Shown here: in pieces, positions 61,041 through 64,000 of the stretch
How the letters are laid out: each line of letters begins with the position of its first letter
How positions within the stretch are numbered: the stretch's first letter is position 1
Origin: Warburgia ugandensis
Taxonomy: Eukaryota; Streptophyta; Magnoliopsida; Canellales; Canellaceae
NCBI GenBank assembly: GCA_035236585.1
Contig: CP141132.1
Coordinates: 61,539,880-61,603,879 of the forward strand
Direction of reading: 5' to 3'
Length of the DNA: 64,000 nt
Program-made: the position numbers and the translations under genes
Notes under the pieces: model-generated
What the model was told of the DNA's origin: nothing
The model's database searches: none
Seen by the model: the letters and a program-made list of their open reading frames with translations, nothing else

Positions 61041-61049
61041 GAAATTGGA

Positions 61050-62815
61050 GAAGTTTACGTGTATCTTCACTGCATGGACCCTTTCCGAGTATTTGCCAGG
61101 ATCGACTATATATTAAATGTCCGTTGACTGTAAATTAACTACGTAGACTGAATCAAACATCTGGAAAATTAAAGTCTTCCATTTCACTGTAGGAAACATA
61201 AATGCATTATTTTCACAAATCTTATATAAAGGAAGACAATTACTTGTGGAGAATGGTGTACACCTATCTGTTCTTGCAATGGCGCTTATGACTTAATCAA
61301 ACACTTGTCTGATTGGCCTCTAATGGGTTTCTGGGAGAATTTTGGAAGAATGAAAATTATAAAAGAAAGGGGCAGATAAGATTTCACTTGAACAAAGAAA
61401 ACCCTCCCTCAAATTTAGTCAAACACAGCGTGATTTATTGATTCAAGTTTACAAAAGTATGGTTGTTGGCAAGTCATGCAATCTCTTTTGGCGTTGGTGT
61501 TACTGGAGCACATATATTATATTAAGTAATTAAATAAAGGCCCATGTAATGCGTGAACAGGATACATTATCCATATTCGGGGCAATCCACGTATATGGTG
61601 CTATCTTACAAGTCGCAATTCAGTGGCTGAGATCATCCATCACCAAGAACTACGTAAGCCATACTAGGGATCACCCTCGACTTCCTTTTCGTGCACGATA
61701 AAGTGTCCAAAGGACAATTTCAGCTTCAATTCATTCGCGACTAATCACATACGCGCTTACTAGCGCTTTCCGAGGGCCACATTTTGACATTGACAATTCG
61801 ACATTGGATCTCTAATAGACTTCATTGTGAGGGTTTGCCCATACCCGGCAAAACGGATTGATGGATCAAACCCAATTTGGTCCGTCACAGATCTGCATCT
61901 AAATCGATTGGATACACTATCTGTCTTTTAAAAGGATATAAATTTCCAGTGCATATCCAGACAACGGATTTGTGGATAATCCTCAATAATAAAATTAATA
62001 TATGAAAATAAAAATATACTATTGAATTCTTTGAAATTAACAGTTAATTTCTCGGATAATCGATCATGATGGAACTGAATTCTCCCAGTGAATTTTGTGT
62101 GGCATAACTAGTCTTCCAAATCTTTACAAAAAAAACCCACTAAAAATATGTTCTTAGCCAAATGATAGTCAATAGCATCTCATTACAAAAATAAAAAAGA
62201 ATATATTACAATATTGTCTTTAAATCTAACTTTAAGTTTGCCCTTTTAAAAGGATAGCCATAGATGCCCTAGGTCATAGATTTAATAGATTAGATTGTTT
62301 TGATCCAACTTTTAAGTGGATCTCATTTCCTGGATCCAAATATATGAAGTTTAAATGAATAAAAGGATATTCAAACACTTCAATTTGTTTTGCTTGCTCC
62401 AAGATTGCTTTTAACATTTCAACATGTAGGATCTCTGATGAAGACCTCAATTGGGTAAAATATTGAAGCCCACACCAAGTTGTTTGTTGCTTATGTGAAA
62501 CCATGCCATGTGCTACCTTTTCATGTCTATCTCCTCATTTTTCATTTCTACACAATCTCTTACGTGGATCAACTTATTTGTATGATTGTCTTTCTGTCTT
62601 ATTAGGAGTCTTTTAGTATTTATGTGTCTGGCTTACAGGCGAAACCAACTCTTAGACAATCCTGATATGGAAAATCAACATAAGACTTTAGATCAGAGTT
62701 ATTCAACTAACTAATTGCTCTACTGTAGAGCCGAGATCTTCAGCTCAGCTTCTAGTATTTGCTAGCGCGGTGTTTTACTCTTTGGGCCTGGTTGTTTCTA
62801 GCTATTAGTAACAAT
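61050..62815. other. Upstream flank of the BBE-like gene; no gene seen
   Basis: Mixed sequence, less repetitive than most of the window. The nearest 1 kb is the likely regulatory region of the BBE-like gene. I do not name individual sites, because short motifs cannot be told from chance. Confidence 0.5.
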
Positions 62816-62819
62816 CTTC

Positions 62820-63200
62820 GGTCCTCTTACTAGCTCTGAAATAGCTACACAAAGTTGTCTTGACATTGCATTGGGTTGGTCTTGCATGGTTTCGTGTTGT
62901 GTCATCCATTCTTTCAATGTGGTATTGTGCCTTCAGGTTTACATTTTCATGTTCTCTTCAATCATGGACTCACTAAGTGAGGTAAAGATTCTAGCGGTTT
63001 AACAACCTTTGATCCTCTTCCTAGCTCTGAAGCAGTATGCAAAGTGGTCTTGACATTGCATTTGGTTGGTTTGGCGCGGTTTCATGTTGTTTCATCCATT
63101 CTTTCAATGTAGTACTGTGCCTTTAGCTTTACATTTTCATGTTCTCTTCAATCATGGACTCACTGAGTGAGGAGACCACTAGCAGTAAAGATTCCAGCAA
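62820..63200 (+). repeat. Tandem duplication, about 190-bp unit
   Basis: 'gtcctcttactagctctgaa' (62821) and 'gatcctcttcctagctctga' (63011) start two units that both run through 'tcatccattctttcaatgt', 'acattttcatgttctcttca' and 'atcatggactcact(a/g)agtgagg'. The unit carries the ATG that begins the next feature. Confidence 0.9.
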
Positions 63201-64000
63201 AGGGTCAACCAACCATTTTCTTAGGAGAGAAGTGACTATGTTGGAAGAGGAGAGCAACAATGTAGCCTCCAAGGTGGTTGAAAGTAATCAGTGTTCTTAT
63301 GAAGGAAAAGGGAATCCATCATCTAATGAAGAGATCTCTAAGGAATCTTCAAATACAGAGGAGGTGTGGACTCAACACCAGTCTAAAAGAAACAGCAAAG
63401 GTAGTTCAGTCTATGATGGAATGAAATAGAGGAAGAATCACAAATTGGGAATTCGTTGATTGCTTGTATGTAAACTTTAGCAAGAAGATTTGGGTGGCTT
63501 AAAGAAGCAGCAGAAAAGGAAGATTTTGAACCGGGAGTAGGTGATATCTCAAGATATCAATTTGGAGGAACTTAGCACTAATTACTCAATGGATCATAGT
63601 AAGGTTGAGGAAGAAGAGAGATACTCCACAAAGACCAATAAATCTCTGGATCTGCAATTTGTAAGGAGGTATAGAGAAGCATTTAGCCTCTACCAAATAA
63701 TGAAAAATAAAGATTTTGTAAAGTACTTTTCTATTTCAATAGAAGGACTGACGGTGATTAGCCCTTTTGGTGTTATAGTTGATCAAAGTAAAGTGAGATC
63801 AAGCAATCAAGTAGATTCATGAAGGTCATTTCTTGGAATCATAGGACTTAGGGCAACTCCAATGAGAGAGCCTAGGTTAAGAAGTTTATTAAAATAAAAA
63901 ACTAATTTCTTGGGATTTCAAGAAAAAAAGTAACAATATTGGAAGTGTTTTTAAGACAAAAAGTTGGCATTTCATATAGAAATTAATGTTGCAGCCCATG
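63154..64000 (+). pseudogene. L1-type LINE: ORF1 remnant and start of ORF2, cut by window end
   Basis: A Ser/Glu-rich frame begins MDSLSEETTSSKDSSKGSTN (63154) and ends 'EEVWTQHQSKRNSKGSS' followed by YDGMK. A second frame at 63541-63822 has LQFVRRYREAFSLYQIMKNK. At 63820 'MKVISWNHRT' begins text that resembles the start of plant L1 ORF2 endonuclease (SWN near the N-terminus). Stops separate the pieces. Central ORF1 domains (DUF4283) were not seen, so the ORF1 part may be deleted or unrelated. The element continues to the right of the window. Confidence 0.5.

Overview
This is plant nuclear DNA, from a flowering plant with a repeat-rich genome. The plant signs are a Tekay/Del-type chromovirus, plant L1 and RTE LINEs, CACTA and MULE DNA transposons, and one intact intronless berberine-bridge-enzyme-like (BBE-like) gene with a plant secretory signal. 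The sequence alone does not name the species. Only one host gene looks functional (minus strand, 59409-60983). Almost everything else is transposon debris, much of it nested.

Layout. 1-5165 is a decayed LTR-like repeat split by an RTE LINE that still has a perfect 17-bp target duplication and has lost its reverse-transcriptase core. 5771-6272 holds a small tandem repeat and a second, 5'-truncated RTE LINE. 6372-8800 is a dead Mutator-like (MULE) transposase gene. 10525-35106 is one CACTA element with recognisable ends and an AAA target duplication. It carries two minus-strand genes: a TNP2 transposase, and a second gene joining a Transposase_24-like N-terminal region to a Ulp1/C48 protease-like C-terminal region. 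A 10.7-kb Tekay-type LTR element (21846-32538) sits inside its TNP2 gene. 35634-36550 is a tandem pair of about 470 bp. 37187-42003 is a four-unit head-to-tail array of about 1.25-kb segments, each holding the integrase end of a Ty3/gypsy element. 43440-45900 is an L1 LINE fossil with ORF1 and endonuclease.

46900-53136 is a second CACTA copy of the same family, on the opposite strand, represented only by its second gene and one terminus. A 3.0-kb solo LTR (48584-51600) with a perfect TAATG duplication interrupts that gene. A related LTR fragment (53140-53830) abuts the CACTA end. 54000-58400 is AT-rich with one possible orphan first exon and diverged direct repeats. 58394-58598 has a CT microsatellite and a heptamer array resembling telomere repeat. 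The BBE-like gene follows. The window ends in the start of another L1 LINE whose 5' region is tandemly duplicated.

How the parts relate. The two CACTA copies can be aligned by eye exon for exon, which defines the second gene better than either copy alone. Insertion order can be read from the nesting: RTE LINE after LTR copy A; Tekay element after CACTA copy 1; solo LTR after CACTA copy 2; CACTA copy 2 probably after LTR copy D. I saw no tRNA, rRNA, CRISPR or operon-type features. No wholly new system is proven. The best candidates for a second look are the CACTA second gene with its protease, the internal copies of CACTA subterminal repeats, and the integrase-segment tandem array.
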